DNA from: UTCHB3 sp964371075
GTDB lineage: Bacteria; Bacteroidota; Ignavibacteria; Ignavibacteriales; Ignavibacteriaceae
Direction: 5' to 3'
Assembly: GCA_964371075.1 (NCBI GenBank)
Contig: CAYJKN010000007.1
Span: forward strand, 186,001-250,000
Length of the DNA: 64,000 bases
The notes beneath the pieces were generated by a model, which was given only the letters and a program-made list of their open reading frames with translations, was not told the DNA's origin and did not search any database. This document shows, one piece after another, positions 1 to 7,903 of this stretch (position 1 is the first letter of the stretch; each line of letters opens with the position of its first letter). The translations under genes were made by a program, and so were the position numbers.

Positions 1-309
1 GATCATAACTCCGGAGGAAATCTTGTCAACAGAAATGTCAACTTTTTCGAGAGCGTTTTCGTTCCCGTAAATTCTCACTGCAACTTCATTTTTTGACCAG
101 GTTGAGACCCAGATATCCGCGGCAACGGCTTCAACTCCAAGTTTTTCACCGGCATTTACCTGAAAAGATTTTTCCAAAAGGAGTTTTTCAGGTCCATCGC
201 TGGCTATGTAATCTCCATAATGAGCGGAGCAACCTCCGGAGAAAAGAGATATCGCCAGAAAAGGGAATAACAAAAGTGATTTTTTAATCATTTTGATGGC
301 TTGTTTCAT
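1..309 (-). CDS. Partial lipoprotein with DUF4097-like beta-strand domain
   Basis: The 5' part of a minus-strand gene that runs off the left edge; 103 codons are visible. Two in-frame ATGs are possible, at 309 and 291. From the second, the N-terminus is a lipoprotein signal (MIKKSLLLFPFLAISLF) with a Cys in the sequence SGGCSAH. The mature part (VNAGEKLGVEAVAADIWVS, then TWSKNEVAVRIYG) has the alternating hydrophobic pattern of the DUF4097/head-GIN adhesin-like family, whose members form a beta solenoid on the cell surface. The family call is inferred from this pattern only. The C-terminus is missing, so length and domain order cannot be judged. Confidence 0.55.
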   Translation of the reverse strand, partial: MKQAIKMIKKSLLLFPFLAISLFSGGCSAHYGDYIASDGPEKLLLEKSFQVNAGEKLGVEAVAADIWVSTWSKNEVAVRIYGNENALEKVDISVDKISSGVMI

Positions 310-491
310 TGTATGAGTTCCTTGTTGTTAATACTGATCTTTTGACCCTCAAAAATCTGAAAAGGTTGCATCAAATACTACTAATTTTCCACCATCCATA
401 ACTTTATATGACCGTTCAATTCCTTTTATTAAATTTCGCTTCCGATTGACAGAATTTTCCACTCACTTTTAACAATTTTTACACTCAAAAA

Positions 492-2027
492 ATGAAACAA
501 CTACAAAAAAACTATTTTATACTGGGGCTGGCTTCAGTAACATTCCTCATCCATTTATATGGAATTCTCTTTGGAGGATTTTCATATTTCCGGGATGAAC
601 TCTATTATCTTGAGTCAACAAGACATCTCGATTTTGGATATGTTGATCATCCACCACTTTCAATCTGGCTCTTGTGGTTGATCACTTCCATCTTTGGGGA
701 TTCTGTTACCGTGATCAGAGTGGTTCCGGCACTGCTCTCATCTGTGGTTGTCTTCATCTCATGCAAAACCGCTGAAAAGATGGGTGGTGGAAATTTTGCT
801 GTTTTCCTTACAGCTCTTTCTGTTACTTTCATGCCAATCTTCATGGGGATGAACACAGTTTATTCGATGAACTTTATCGACTATTTTTTCTGGGCATTTC
901 TCACTTATCTGGCAATTGACCTGATAGAAAACCCACAAAAGAAGAAATTTATAATATGGGGGATAATCGCCGGTTTTGGTATGCTCAACAAAATCAGTAT
1001 CAGTTGGTTCATCATTGGCTTTTTTGTAGCTCTTCTCCTTAGCGATAAAAGAGACCTGTTAAAAACCCCATTCCCCTGGCTCTCTGGTATCATTGCTACT
1101 ATTATCTTTTCACCATATATCGTATGGAATATTTTTAACGATTTTGCACATCTGGAATTCATGCGAAATGCGGTGGAGGGGAAATACTCGGAAATCACCA
1201 GAGTTCAGTTTCTCACTGATCAGTTGATGCTTGTTAGTCCGTTAATTCTGGCAGTTGCACTTTCAGGACTTTGGGCGGCGGCATTTACACATTTAAGAAA
1301 ACAAAGTCTCGCTCCTGTAGCAATCTGGTCAACAGTTTTGGTGATTCTGCTCATCAATCCCCACTCAAAAGCCGAATATATCGGGGCTGCCTACCCTGCG
1401 CTTCTTGCAGTTGGAGCCGTGTTTCTTGAAAACAGGATGATCTTAAATCCCTGGGCATTATATCCCATAAAATTTGTACTCCCATCACTGATTTTTATCG
1501 TCGGACTGGTTGTCCTGCCTGCCGTGATTCCCGTCCTAACAGTGGACGAAACAATTCAACAGCTTCAGGATAGCGGATTAACCCCCCCTTCAAATGAGGG
1601 GCACAGGCTCTCGCAACTCCATCAGTTTTACGCTGATATGCACGGTTGGGAAGAACTAGTGGAATCAGTTAAAAAAGTGATCGACGACATTCCGGAAAAA
1701 GATTCTCTCTCAATTCTTATCGTGGCAAACAACTACGGAGAGGCAAGTGCAATAAATGTTATTGGAAGGAAATACAATCTCCCCTGGTGTGCAACTGAAC
1801 ATAACAGTTACTGGTTGTGGGGTATTCCAAAAGATAATTACGATGTTTACATCTCAATCGGCGACTCTGAAGAAGATGTGAAAACCTATGCAATTGATCC
1901 ACAACTAAAAGGGATTCACACTGCACGATATGCAATGCCCTATGAGAACAACTTGAATATTTGGGTCGCTTACAAACTAAAGTACCCGATTAAAGAACTT
2001 TGGAAAAATGCAAAACATTATGAGTGA
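492..2027 (+). CDS. GT39-type membrane glycosyltransferase (PMT/ArnT-like)
   Basis: A 511-aa polytopic membrane protein. Its first periplasmic loop has the acidic pair FRDELYY and then YVDHPP, the arrangement of the dolichyl-phosphate-mannose transferase/ArnT superfamily (PMT_2), where the acidic residue after the first membrane span is catalytic. About ten hydrophobic segments fill residues 10-350. A soluble C-terminal domain of about 150 residues follows (from roughly residue 355). Such enzymes move a sugar from a polyprenyl phosphate onto lipid or protein in the outer leaflet; donor and acceptor cannot be told here. It stands alone, and no Shine-Dalgarno is obvious before the ATG. Confidence 0.8.
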   Translation: MKQLQKNYFILGLASVTFLIHLYGILFGGFSYFRDELYYLESTRHLDFGYVDHPPLSIWLLWLITSIFGDSVTVIRVVPALLSSVVVFISCKTAEKMGGGNFAVFLTALSVTFMPIFMGMNTVYSMNFIDYFFWAFLTYLAIDLIENPQKKKFIIWGIIAGFGMLNKISISWFIIGFFVALLLSDKRDLLKTPFPWLSGIIATIIFSPYIVWNIFNDFAHLEFMRNAVEGKYSEITRVQFLTDQLMLVSPLILAVALSGLWAAAFTHLRKQSLAPVAIWSTVLVILLINPHSKAEYIGAAYPALLAVGAVFLENRMILNPWALYPIKFVLPSLIFIVGLVVLPAVIPVLTVDETIQQLQDSGLTPPSNEGHRLSQLHQFYADMHGWEELVESVKKVIDDIPEKDSLSILIVANNYGEASAINVIGRKYNLPWCATEHNSYWLWGIPKDNYDVYISIGDSEEDVKTYAIDPQLKGIHTARYAMPYENNLNIWVAYKLKYPIKELWKNAKHYE

Positions 2028-2047
2028 AAGCATCCTTTTAATTCCGC

Positions 2048-2078
2048 TTGATTTTTAACCAATTTAAGTGTATTTTTG
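2048..2078 (+). promoter_or_regulatory. Bacteroidota-type promoter of the bTHX gene
   Basis: TTG at 2048-2050 is followed after 20 bases by TATTTTTG at 2071-2078. This matches the Bacteroidota sigma-A pattern (-33 TTG, -7 TAnnTTTG), 30 bases before the bTHX start codon. Confidence 0.6.
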
Positions 2079-2108
2079 CAGACTGTTTATTAATAAAAAA
2101 GGTGCATA

Positions 2109-2243
2109 ATGGGCAAAGGCGACCCAAGGACTAAAAGAGGTAAAATCTTCAAAGGTTCTAATGGAAAATTCAGACCAACTGTGAAGAACATCAACAGAGA
2201 CAAAAAAGATGCCGCTGCAGAAGGTGAAACTTCTTCAAAATAG
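2109..2243 (+). CDS. 30S ribosomal protein bTHX
   Basis: A 44-codon gene starting MGKGDPRTKRGKIFKGSNGK. This is the signature of the small basic 30S protein THX, which sits in a pocket of the 16S head in Thermus and is widespread in Bacteroidota. The C-terminal tail is short and acidic/serine-rich (AAAEGETSSK). AGGTG lies just upstream and a good promoter at 2048-2078. It lies between unrelated genes and appears monocistronic. Its size makes it easy to miss. Confidence 0.9.
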   Translation: MGKGDPRTKRGKIFKGSNGKFRPTVKNINRDKKDAAAEGETSSK

Positions 2244-2325
2244 TTAGTTTTTAAAGATTTTTGCAGTACTTTATAATCATTTAATTATACTGTACTGCTT
2301 TTCTGTTTTAAATAAGGAATCCCGC

Positions 2326-3222
2326 TTGTCGGATAGAAGCAACTCCGTAATTATTACTTTCTACAAATATACCCGCATCGAAAACCCTGAAGAATTTCAG
2401 CCGGTTCTCCTTAATTTTTGCCTACAGGAAGAAATTAAAGGGAAAATCTACCTTGCTTATGAAGGAATTAACGGTTCAGTCTCAGGCGATCATAAAAAAA
2501 TCGAAATATTTAAATCCTTCATTCAGTCGTTCCCCTTCATCGGTGAAGTGATCTTTAAGGAAGACCCCGTTTTTGGCATCTGTCACGAAAAAATGTTTGT
2601 CCGTGTAAGAAAAGAACTTGTAAACTCAGGTGCGCGGGATATAGATTTAAGTCTGGGTGGAAAAAGGTTATCACCCGAAGGTCTGCTTAAATTGTATGAA
2701 GAAGGAAAAGAATTTGTAATAATCGACACCCGAAACTGGTATGAGAGCCAAATTGGACGGTTCAAAAATGCAGTAATTCCCCCGATCGAAAATTTCAGAG
2801 ACTGGCCTGAATATGTTGACCAAATTGATGATTTAAAAGATAAAACGGTTATTACTTATTGTACCGGTGGAATCAGATGTGAAAAAGCATCCGCCGTTAT
2901 GGTCGAAAAAGGTTTTAAGGATGTTTACCAACTTGACGGTGGCATAGTAAGTTATCTTCACAAATTCCCCGATACCTTTTGGGAAGGTGGAATGTTTGTC
3001 TTTGATAATCGCAGAGTGGTTGAAGTGAACACAAAAGAAGAACTGAAACATGTAGCAAACTGTCACTATTGCAACAAACCAACTTCAAAATACATCAATT
3101 GCCACAACCTGAAATGTGACAAAATATTTGTCTGTTGCGAAGATTGCAGAAAAACTCACGATTATTCCTGTTCCGAAGAATGTAAAACATCAGAAGCACG
3201 GAGAAGCCGTTATTACGACTAA
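2326..3222 (+). CDS. trhO: tRNA uridine(34) hydroxylase TrhO (rhodanese family)
   Basis: A 298-aa protein matching the UPF0176/YceA family, which installs the oxygen of 5-hydroxyuridine at tRNA wobble position 34. Residues 1-100 are the acylphosphatase-like N-terminal domain. The rhodanese domain (about 120-225) has DTRNWYESQIG and the active loop YCTGGIRCEKAS with its catalytic Cys. The C-terminal tail is Cys-rich (CHYCNKPTSKYINCHNLKCD, then VCCEDC), as in the family. The start is TTG at 2326, set by AAGGA at 2314-2318; no ATG fits. The downstream TonB-like gene begins close to its stop. Confidence 0.88.
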   Translation: MSDRSNSVIITFYKYTRIENPEEFQPVLLNFCLQEEIKGKIYLAYEGINGSVSGDHKKIEIFKSFIQSFPFIGEVIFKEDPVFGICHEKMFVRVRKELVNSGARDIDLSLGGKRLSPEGLLKLYEEGKEFVIIDTRNWYESQIGRFKNAVIPPIENFRDWPEYVDQIDDLKDKTVITYCTGGIRCEKASAVMVEKGFKDVYQLDGGIVSYLHKFPDTFWEGGMFVFDNRRVVEVNTKEELKHVANCHYCNKPTSKYINCHNLKCDKIFVCCEDCRKTHDYSCSEECKTSEARRSRYYD

Positions 3223-3226
3223 GTTT

Positions 3227-4015
3227 TTGACATTTGTCTTCCTTGTTTTTATGATCATCTCCTCCTCCCTCCCGGGTCAGGATACCATCAAAAATTTCCA
3301 TAAAAATGGTAAAGTCGCCGAAATTTATATTCTGAAAAATCAAGTGAGAGATGGAGTCACAAAATATTTTGATGAAAGCGGGATTCTGATTTCTGAAGTA
3401 CCGTTTGTCTCCGGAAAAGTTGAAGGTGTGGTGAAACATTTCCACCCAAACGGAATGGTTAAAGAGTCATTTCAGATTGTTGAAGGAAAAAGAACGGGTA
3501 TTTTTGAATCTTATGATTCACTCGGTACTGTTTTGGTTACCCTGAATTTTTATAATGGCGCCATCAGAAAAGAAACCCCTTCCTCCGACCCCAACAATCA
3601 GGGTAAAGACCCCATGAACGAAAAATATAATACCGCTGCAATAAAACTCACTGCTGAGGAGATGGCATTTTTAGATTCATATAAAGCCGTAATTCCTCCG
3701 GGGGACCCAGCAGTTTATGCAATTGTTGATGAGCCTCCGATGTTTTTAAGAGGTGAGGAAGAGTTTTACAGCCGGTTGTTTTATCCCTCAAGAGCTCTTG
3801 ATGATGAACTTGAAGGAGCTGTAATTATCAGGGCACTGGTAAACAGTGATGGACGGGTTGAATCGACTGAAGTGGTTAAATCTCTTGGGATGGGGTGTGA
3901 TGAATCTGCTGAGATTACCGTGAGATATACCGAATTTATCCCTGCAAAACTTAAGGGGAGAAGTGTAAATTCCTACACTGAGGTTACAGTCAACTTTAAA
4001 CTTCCAAAAAAATAA
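3227..4015 (+). CDS. YwqK/MORN-repeat protein with TonB C-terminal domain
   Basis: A secreted or periplasmic protein. A hydrophobic leader (FLTFVFLVFMIISSSLPGQ) is followed by MORN_2/YwqK-type repeats (NGKVAEIY, DGVTKYFDESG, EGVVKHFHPNG, TGIFESYDSLG). The C-terminal 85 residues look like a TonB C-terminal domain (EGAVIIRALVNSDGRVESTE, then YTEVTVNFKLPKK). This resembles Bacteroidota gene-family members annotated as energy transducer TonB. The start is uncertain: the open frame reaches back to a GTG at 3116 inside trhO, and no ATG precedes the leader. TTG at 3227 is used here; ATT at 3212, just after GGAGAAG at 3200-3206, is an alternative. It meets pdxB tail to tail with no gap. Confidence 0.65.
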   Translation: MTFVFLVFMIISSSLPGQDTIKNFHKNGKVAEIYILKNQVRDGVTKYFDESGILISEVPFVSGKVEGVVKHFHPNGMVKESFQIVEGKRTGIFESYDSLGTVLVTLNFYNGAIRKETPSSDPNNQGKDPMNEKYNTAAIKLTAEEMAFLDSYKAVIPPGDPAVYAIVDEPPMFLRGEEEFYSRLFYPSRALDDELEGAVIIRALVNSDGRVESTEVVKSLGMGCDESAEITVRYTEFIPAKLKGRSVNSYTEVTVNFKLPKK

Positions 4016-5161
4016 CTATTCACTAAATCCAAACCCCAAAGCTTTTAACCCTTCAAAAGTAAATCCTTCAGGCACATCCCCCTTTATTGTATAGTTGGTA
4101 AACTCTCTTCTTAATTTGTAATTTTTCCTTAGTCCATCAAAGGCTTTTCCCCTCTCTTCCGGGTTCAACAATGAAATTTTCTCCATATCAGAAGTATCGC
4201 CGGCGGGTCGGTAGTTTTTAGTGAGAATACGATCAATATCCTCTTCAAAATTTCCTGATTTTATATAGTCAATTGCATTTCCTTCAACAACGGGAAGCTT
4301 GGGCATCCATTCTTTTTTCCAGCCCATGAAATCACAAAGAGCATCATACACAATCTTTGTACCGTTCATTTTCCCTTCAAGGGAATATCCTGCAACATGT
4401 GGTGAAGCAATAAAAACTTTTTTAAGCAGTTCAGGCGAAAACACCGGTTCGTTTTCCCACACATCCAGAATTAGAGATACATCTTCCCTCTGTTTTATAA
4501 AATCGAGTAATGCTCTGTTATCAATCACTTCACCTCTTGAAGCATTAATCAGGATAACATTTGGTTTGATCAGATTGAGATTGGATTCATTTAACAGATG
4601 AAGAGTTTTATCAATTCCACTTCTGATTAAAGGGGTATGGAAAGTAACTATATCACACGCAAGGGCTTCTTCAAGCGTTTTAAAACGGGGATCATTGGTT
4701 TTTCGCTGAAGTGGAGGATCGTTTAAAACAACTGAAAATCCAAATGCTTCGGCAACTCTTGCCACCCTGCTGCCTATATTGCCACATCCAATTATGCCGA
4801 CAGATTTTCCCTTCAAAGAAATTTTTTTCTCAACTGCAGCTCTAAAGATTGAAATGAAAACATACTCAACCACCGCATCTGAATTACAGCCCTTGGCTGA
4901 AGTGAAGCCAATCCCTTTGGCTTCCAAATATTCCTGATCAATGTGGTCAGTTCCAATAGTTGCAGTTCCAACAAACCTTACTTTTGTCCCACTTAGAAGA
5001 GATTCATTAACTTTTGTAATCGACCTGACGATCAAAAAATCTGCATCTGTTAACATCTCACTGTTGATTGATCTGCCGGGTTGAAGGAGGGTCTGACCGA
5101 TGGTACCAAATGCCTCTGTGGCATTTTCTATATTTTCATCTACAACAAGTTTGTAATTCAT
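4016..5161 (-). CDS. pdxB: 4-phosphoerythronate dehydrogenase PdxB
   Basis: A 381-aa D-isomer 2-hydroxyacid dehydrogenase that oxidises 4-phosphoerythronate in the DXP-independent branch of pyridoxal phosphate synthesis. The family-specific CNSDAVVEYV replaces the usual TAE motif of SerA-type enzymes. The NAD site is GIIGCGNIGSRVA. Catalytic Arg, Glu and His sit in NASRGEVID, WENEP and SPHVAGYS. The C-terminal ~90 residues match the PdxB dimerisation domain in length, and total length agrees with the family (about 380). The stop codon abuts that of the convergent gene. A single-gene transcript is likely. Confidence 0.85.
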   Translation of the reverse strand: MNYKLVVDENIENATEAFGTIGQTLLQPGRSINSEMLTDADFLIVRSITKVNESLLSGTKVRFVGTATIGTDHIDQEYLEAKGIGFTSAKGCNSDAVVEYVFISIFRAAVEKKISLKGKSVGIIGCGNIGSRVARVAEAFGFSVVLNDPPLQRKTNDPRFKTLEEALACDIVTFHTPLIRSGIDKTLHLLNESNLNLIKPNVILINASRGEVIDNRALLDFIKQREDVSLILDVWENEPVFSPELLKKVFIASPHVAGYSLEGKMNGTKIVYDALCDFMGWKKEWMPKLPVVEGNAIDYIKSGNFEEDIDRILTKNYRPAGDTSDMEKISLLNPEERGKAFDGLRKNYKLRREFTNYTIKGDVPEGFTFEGLKALGFGFSE

Positions 5162-5302
5162 AAAGCCGGTTTATTGTTTTTTTGGAAATTAAGGAAAGAA
5201 AATTAATCTTTTTTAAGGATTGGGAGACAATTCTTTTTGATTTGTAATGAAATCAAGTTAAGTTTAGGTTATGGTTTTTAATTCTTCAATAGAGTTGACA
5301 AT

Positions 5303-5644
5303 ATGAACTTCGATCAAATGAAACATAGCGGCATTAAAGTTTTCCGCATTCACAATCCCAGAGCCACTTCAGTTATCGCCCCTGAATTTAGAACGATGCT
5401 CGTTGATGAAATACACAACAACCCCGGCGAAATATTTGCCATCGATTTTTCAAAGGTTGATTATATCGATTCCTCTTTTATCGGCTCACTTGTAGCTGCC
5501 TACAAAGAAGCTGAGAAAAACAATGTAAAAATTAAACTTTTTGGGACACAGGAAAGAGTCGGTTCAACTTTTGAGTCAACCCGGCTTTACACTCTCTTCG
5601 ATATCTACAAAAACTTCACGCAGTTGAAGAAAACCCTTGAGTGA
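5303..5644 (+). CDS. STAS-domain anti-sigma factor antagonist
   Basis: A 113-aa single STAS domain. Around DFSKVDYIDSSFIGSLVAAY it has the DSS/G phosphorylation-loop pattern of SpoIIAA/RsbV-type antagonists. The Ser is phosphorylated by a partner kinase and the dephospho form frees the sigma factor. Its stop overlaps the ATG of the next gene by one base (TGATG), so the two are translationally coupled and probably act as partners. No PP2C phosphatase or sigma gene is next door. Confidence 0.8.
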   Translation: MNFDQMKHSGIKVFRIHNPRATSVIAPEFRTMLVDEIHNNPGEIFAIDFSKVDYIDSSFIGSLVAAYKEAEKNNVKIKLFGTQERVGSTFESTRLYTLFDIYKNFTQLKKTLE

Positions 5645-6219
5645 TGGAACCCTACAAAGTAAGTTTGACACTTCCGGCATCTGCCGATTTCCATGTTTTT
5701 TTCTCTGAAACCTCGGTTCAGTTAATCAAAACCCATCTCGACAAATATTACGAAGGCGATTATTCGGTATTCTACTCGGAATGTAAACTCCTCATGCATG
5801 AACTTTTCACAAATGCTATCAACCACTCAGGTAGCAAAGAGGCCGAGTTTGAGTATAACTTCACAGATGACCATTTTAGCATCGATATGAAAACTGACGG
5901 CACAGGATTTACCATTAAACCCGTAAATCCCGACTCCACTCCCGGAGAAAAACGATATACACCCCCATACACCAATCATGTGGGTGAAAGTTTTATCCTT
6001 CACCTTGACGATGATTATGAGGTTGTATGTAATGTATTAGGTGAATATGAGCTTGAATTCCACAATAAAGAGAGATCAAGCCCATTGGTGGATGACATGT
6101 TTTCGATTCCCGAACACTTTGGACTTTTTATAATCACAAAACTTGGGTTCGGTGTTTTTTACAAAAAAGATGAAAAAGGGAAAAATATCTTTAGTGTAAA
6201 AAGGAAACTCCCCATTTAA
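5644..6219 (+). CDS. Anti-sigma regulatory factor-like ATPase (HATPase_c)
   Basis: A GHKL ATPase of 191 aa from the ATG at 5644; a GTG at 5641 is in frame but less likely. The N-box ELFTNAINHSG (about residue 57) matches the ELxxNAxxH signature of RsbW/SpoIIAB anti-sigma kinases. The G1 region is weak (DMKTDGTGF). The C-terminal half is longer than in RsbW (about 140 aa) and ends in FGLFIITKLGFGVFYKKDEK, the usual G-L-x-L-I-x-x-L region. It is presumed to phosphorylate the coupled STAS protein. Its stop overlaps the convergent tlpA-like gene by four bases. Confidence 0.7.
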   Translation: MEPYKVSLTLPASADFHVFFSETSVQLIKTHLDKYYEGDYSVFYSECKLLMHELFTNAINHSGSKEAEFEYNFTDDHFSIDMKTDGTGFTIKPVNPDSTPGEKRYTPPYTNHVGESFILHLDDDYEVVCNVLGEYELEFHNKERSSPLVDDMFSIPEHFGLFIITKLGFGVFYKKDEKGKNIFSVKRKLPI

Positions 6220-6701
6220 TCTTTTTTAAGAAGTTTATTAATATCCTTTTCATACTCGGCTTTGGGTATTAAACCTACATGAGTATTTGTGATATTTCCC
6301 TCTCTGTCGATTACAAAACTTGTTGGTATCGATTCAATCCCGCCAAATGCTGAAACCACATCCCCATCACCAAAAACCACAGGATAGTTGATCTCATATT
6401 TCCCTACAAACGGAACCACATCCTTCATCGTCCTTTTATCATCCAAAGAAATCCCGATTATAACCAGATCATCTTTATAGGTTTTCTGAAGTTCCACAAG
6501 ATCAGGGATTCCTTTACGACAAGGTGGACACCAGGTCGCCCAAAAATCGACAATCACAATCTTGCCTTTAAAATCAGACAATTTTACGATCTTGCCGTCA
6601 GTTGATTTTAACTGAAAATCAGGGGCCTTTTCATAACTCGAAAACCCTGTAAACAACACAAAAAAGAGGAATAGAAGCGATCCAACTATTTTTTTCTTCA
6701 T
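6216..6701 (-). CDS. TlpA/ResA-like thiol-disulfide oxidoreductase
   Basis: A 161-aa extracytoplasmic thioredoxin-fold protein. It has a signal peptide or anchor (MKKKIVGSLLFLFFVLFTG), then the TlpA/AhpC-TSA start (APDFQLKSTDGKIVKLSDFKG) and the redox site WATWCPPC at Cys58-Cys61. The cis-Pro loop is IPTSFVIDREG. Members reduce cytochrome c haem sites or other periplasmic disulfides; the partner is not shown by context. It is a single gene on the minus strand. Confidence 0.88.
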   Translation of the reverse strand: MKKKIVGSLLFLFFVLFTGFSSYEKAPDFQLKSTDGKIVKLSDFKGKIVIVDFWATWCPPCRKGIPDLVELQKTYKDDLVIIGISLDDKRTMKDVVPFVGKYEINYPVVFGDGDVVSAFGGIESIPTSFVIDREGNITNTHVGLIPKAEYEKDINKLLKKD

Positions 6702-6798
6702 CTGATATAATTCTCCATTTAAATATTCATTAATAAAACAATAATAAGACTAAATTAGTCATTACAAAAATCAAAAAATTATTACCCTGGTTTGCCAC

Positions 6799-7752
6799 AT
6801 GAAAGTATTCTCAACCTACCACCTCCCCGCTGATCTGGAATCCCGTTTTAAGCAAAATAACATTGTTTATTCAGAAAATCCCCATGACAGATATCTCACA
6901 ACTTCTGAGTTGATTTCACTTGCCGCAGATTGTGATGGAATCATCACTCTTCTAAGTGATAACATTAACCGGGAGGTTATCAGTTCCCTCACCAAATGTA
7001 AAATCATCGCCAACTATGCAGTTGGATACAATAATATCGATTTGGTTGCAGCCCGGGAGAATTCAATTATTGTTACAAACACTCCCGGTATCCTTACGGA
7101 TGCAACTGCAGAGATTACTTTTGCACTTATCCTTGCATGCGCCAGGAGGCTAAAAGAAGGGGAAGTGATGGTAAGAGATGGGAAATTTACCGGATGGAAG
7201 CCGGAACTCCTTTTAGGAAGAGGCCTTTCCGGGAAAAACATCGGGATTGTTGGTGCCGGCAGGATTGCGCAAGCTGTTGCAAAAATTGCAAACGGATTTA
7301 ACATGACGGTCTATTACCACTCCCGCAACAAAAAAGTTGAAATGGAAAACCAGTTTAATGCTGTTTATCTTGATCTTCCTGAACTTATGACTAAATCAGA
7401 TATAATCTCCCTCCACATCCCTTTGACAAAGGATACCACCGGCCTGATCTCAAAAAAGATGCTGGACTTGATGAAACCCGAAGCTATTATCATAAACACT
7501 GCAAGAGGTGAAGTTATCGATGAAGATTATCTTATCACAATGCTCAAAAACAAAAAGATTCTTGCCGCCGGTTTTGATGTTTATAAAAACGAACCAAATA
7601 TCAACACCGAGTTATTTCATCTTAAAAATGTTGTCCTTCTCCCCCACCTTGGGAGTGCAACAGTGGAAACTCGAGCAGGAATGGCAATCCTTGCGGCAGA
7701 CAATGTGATTGCGGTGCTTACCGGAAACCTGCCATTAACCCAAATAAGCTAA
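6799..7752 (+). CDS. 2-hydroxyacid dehydrogenase (glyoxylate/hydroxypyruvate reductase-like)
   Basis: A 317-aa NAD(P)-dependent D-2-hydroxyacid dehydrogenase. The Rossmann motif is GIVGAGRIAQAVAK. Catalytic Arg is in NTARGEVID, Glu in KNEPNI, His in PHLGSAT. The N-terminal NYAVGYNNIDL and NTPGILTDATAE are typical of the GyaR/GhrB glyoxylate reductase branch. Preferred substrate cannot be read from sequence. The ATG at 6799 has no clear Shine-Dalgarno. It is not the same branch as PdxB nearby, which has the CNSDAVVEYV motif. Confidence 0.85.
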   Translation: MKVFSTYHLPADLESRFKQNNIVYSENPHDRYLTTSELISLAADCDGIITLLSDNINREVISSLTKCKIIANYAVGYNNIDLVAARENSIIVTNTPGILTDATAEITFALILACARRLKEGEVMVRDGKFTGWKPELLLGRGLSGKNIGIVGAGRIAQAVAKIANGFNMTVYYHSRNKKVEMENQFNAVYLDLPELMTKSDIISLHIPLTKDTTGLISKKMLDLMKPEAIIINTARGEVIDEDYLITMLKNKKILAAGFDVYKNEPNINTELFHLKNVVLLPHLGSATVETRAGMAILAADNVIAVLTGNLPLTQIS

Positions 7753-7836
7753 TCTCATAATGTTCTTTCTCCGTTTATATAAAATTAGTTGGAAACGAAG
7801 TAATATAATTGTATTTTAGATTTAATAACTTAAATC

Positions 7837-7872
7837 TGTTAGGTAATCTAACATGATACCTGCAAAGGTATC
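7837..7872 (+). promoter_or_regulatory. Two adjacent stem-loops in the leader of the 760-aa gene
   Basis: TGTTAG/CTAACA (7837-7842 with 7848-7853) and GATACCT/AGGTATC (7855-7861 with 7866-7872, loop GCAA, a GNRA tetraloop) lie 31 bases before the ATG at 7904. They could be an mRNA leader structure or protein operators. Confidence 0.35.
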
Positions 7873-7903
7873 TTCTTTAACCGAAGTAATTTTAGAATAA
7901 ATA

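Noticed and set aside
4016..5161. SerA phosphoglycerate dehydrogenase
   Set aside because: CNSDAVVEYV and the length with a PdxB-type C-terminal domain favour PdxB; no ACT domain is present.
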